Assembly: GCA_964460485.1 (NCBI GenBank)
Contig: CAYWRY010000186.1
Location: 1-6,927, forward strand
DNA from: VGRF01 sp964460485
GTDB lineage: Bacteria; Myxococcota_A; UBA9160; UBA6930
Direction: 5' to 3'
DNA: 6,927 nucleotides
Shown here: in pieces, positions 5,948 through 6,927 of the stretch
Numbering within the stretch: position 1 is the first letter of the stretch
Layout: each line of letters starts with the position of its first letter
Made by a program: the position numbers and the translations under genes
The notes under the pieces: model-generated
What the model saw: the letters and a program-made list of their open reading frames with translations, nothing else
Told to the model about the DNA's origin: nothing
The model's database searches: none

Positions 5948-6868
5948 ATGCCGTCGAAGAGGACGCCCAAGCGGCCGGCCGGCCGGCTCGCGGGCAAAGT
6001 GGCAGTGATCACGGGCGGCGCGAGCGGCATGGGCCGCGCGACCGCGCTGCGCTTCCTCGCCGAAGGCGCGAGCGTCGTCGTCGCCGACATGAACGAGGGC
6101 ACGGGCAAGGAGACCCTCGACCTCGCCGCGAAGCTGGGCGCCGCGGACCGGACCGCCTTCGTGCGCGCGAACGTCGCCGACGAGGACGACGTGGCGGGCG
6201 CGGTGGAGCGCGCGCTCGACGCGTTCGGCGGCATCGACTGCATGTTCAACAACGCGGGCATCGGCGGCGCGATCGGCAGCCTGCTCGAGCTCGACGTCGA
6301 GGACTGGGACGCCACCTGCGCCGTGCTGCTGCGCGGCGTGTTCCTCGGCATCAAGCACGCCGGCCGCGCCATGAAGAAGCAGGGGCGCGGGGGCTCGATC
6401 ATCAACACCGCGTCCGTGGCCGGACTCTCCGGCGGCGCAGGTCCGGCTTGTTATTCGGCCTGCAAGTCGGCGGTGATCAACCTCTCGCGCGCGGCGTCGC
6501 TCGAGCTCGCGCCGCTGCGCGTGCGCGTGAACGCGATCTGCCCCGGCGGCATCCTGACGCCGCTCATCCACCGCGGTCACGAAGCGCAGGCCCGCGAACG
6601 CCTCGGCAAGCTCCAGCCCTGGCCCGACTACGGCCGCGCCGAGCACATCGCGAACGCCGCCCTGTTCCTCGCCAGCGACGAGAGCGAGTTCGTGACCGGC
6701 GAGGCGCTGGTCGTCGACGGCGGCCTCACCGCGGCGGGCCCGTCGCTGCCGAGCCGGCGGCGCGAGAGCGCGAGCGACGACGTCGCCTCGCAGTTCGACT
6801 TCGTGGGCCTCGACTGGGGGACGACCGGGAAAGCCGCGGTGGTGAGGAAGCTCGCGCCGAAGGAGTGA
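5948..6868 (+). CDS. Classical short-chain dehydrogenase/reductase (SDR) with C-terminal tail
   Basis: This 306-residue protein is a classical SDR, expected to oxidise or reduce a hydroxyl/keto substrate in the cytosol. Cofactor motif TGGASGMG (22-29) is intact, and D47 at the end of the second strand (VVVADMN) points to NAD(H). NNAG is at 101-104. Catalytic S156 (NTASVAG), Y169 and K173 (YSACK) are present, followed by NAICPGGILTP (195-205) and the usual C-terminal VTGEALVVDGG (249-259). The position that normally holds the tetrad Asn (NxxG in helix 4) is L127 in AVLLRGVFLG. I have an unverified impression that LLRG is shared by a subgroup of relatives, so activity should not be dismissed. 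A tail of about 45 residues follows the usual family end, with Ser/Arg-rich 266-278 and then FVGLDWGTTGK. The start at 5948 has GGGAGG 5 nt upstream. The gene lies 36 nt after the phosphodiesterase gene and is probably co-transcribed with it. The substrate is not inferable. Confidence 0.93.
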   Translation: MPSKRTPKRPAGRLAGKVAVITGGASGMGRATALRFLAEGASVVVADMNEGTGKETLDLAAKLGAADRTAFVRANVADEDDVAGAVERALDAFGGIDCMFNNAGIGGAIGSLLELDVEDWDATCAVLLRGVFLGIKHAGRAMKKQGRGGSIINTASVAGLSGGAGPACYSACKSAVINLSRAASLELAPLRVRVNAICPGGILTPLIHRGHEAQARERLGKLQPWPDYGRAEHIANAALFLASDESEFVTGEALVVDGGLTAAGPSLPSRRRESASDDVASQFDFVGLDWGTTGKAAVVRKLAPKE

Positions 6869-6874
6869 GACCCG

Positions 6875-6890
6875 GGCGGTGCCGACCGCC
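6875..6890 (+). terminator. Small perfect hairpin after the SDR gene
   Basis: GGCGGT (6875-6880), loop GCCG, ACCGCC (6885-6890) makes a 6-bp perfect stem starting 7 nt after the SDR stop codon. The position fits a terminator, but there is no T-tract and the stem is short. The last 37 nt of the window hold nothing else I can support. Confidence 0.3.
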
Positions 6891-6927
6891 GTGCGCAGAA
6901 CCTTCGCCGAGGCGCAGGGCGCTAGGC

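Noticed and set aside
3755..6646. A 963-codon open frame on the - strand opposite the phosphodiesterase and SDR genes
   Set aside because: It is rich in Arg, Ala, Gly and His with no recognisable domain, as expected for the shadow of high-GC genes. The + strand frames carry complete, motif-verified domains.
6879..6927. GTG-started frame open to the right edge as a downstream gene
   Set aside because: Only 16 codons are visible, with no ribosome binding site and no recognisable sequence, and it overlaps a possible terminator hairpin.

Overview
This 6.9 kb window comes from a high-GC bacterium. It carries six protein-coding genes packed tightly, with spacers no longer than about 190 bp. Bacterial features are Shine-Dalgarno-like sites before three starts (1061, 2514 and 5948) and a REC-PAS-GGDEF-EAL signalling protein. 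The dehydrogenase-rich content and heavy GC bias would fit an environmental deltaproteobacterial/myxobacterial-type lineage or an actinobacterium. The sequence alone does not settle which. No tRNA, rRNA, CRISPR array, transposase or integrase was seen.

Left region (1-1354, + strand): two genes of unknown function lie 1 nt apart. The first runs in from beyond the left edge. It encodes a helical, coiled-coil-rich protein with a short SAP/Rho-N-like helical module near its C-terminus. The second encodes a 97-residue alpha/beta protein. Hand-counted 60-base lines here are mostly 53-63% GC, against about 73% in lines sampled further right, so this pair may be accessory DNA. It ends at a convergent junction (1355-1419) holding an 8-bp perfect inverted repeat.

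Centre (1420-3716): a zinc-dependent medium-chain alcohol dehydrogenase on the - strand is divergent from an extended-SDR NAD(P)-dependent epimerase/reductase on the + strand. They share a 188-bp GC-rich promoter region.

Right region (2703-6868, + strand): the epimerase, a four-domain c-di-GMP phosphodiesterase and a classical SDR oxidoreductase follow one another with gaps of 74 and 36 nt, so co-transcription is possible. The phosphodiesterase has a complete EAL active site but a wrecked GGDEF motif (SESQF). The SDR keeps Ser-Tyr-Lys but has Leu where the catalytic-tetrad Asn normally sits. The three oxidoreductases suggest alcohol/ketone, lipid or xenobiotic metabolism, but no substrate can be assigned. 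No established system linking these genes is recognisable. The least explained part is the two-gene unit at the left edge.
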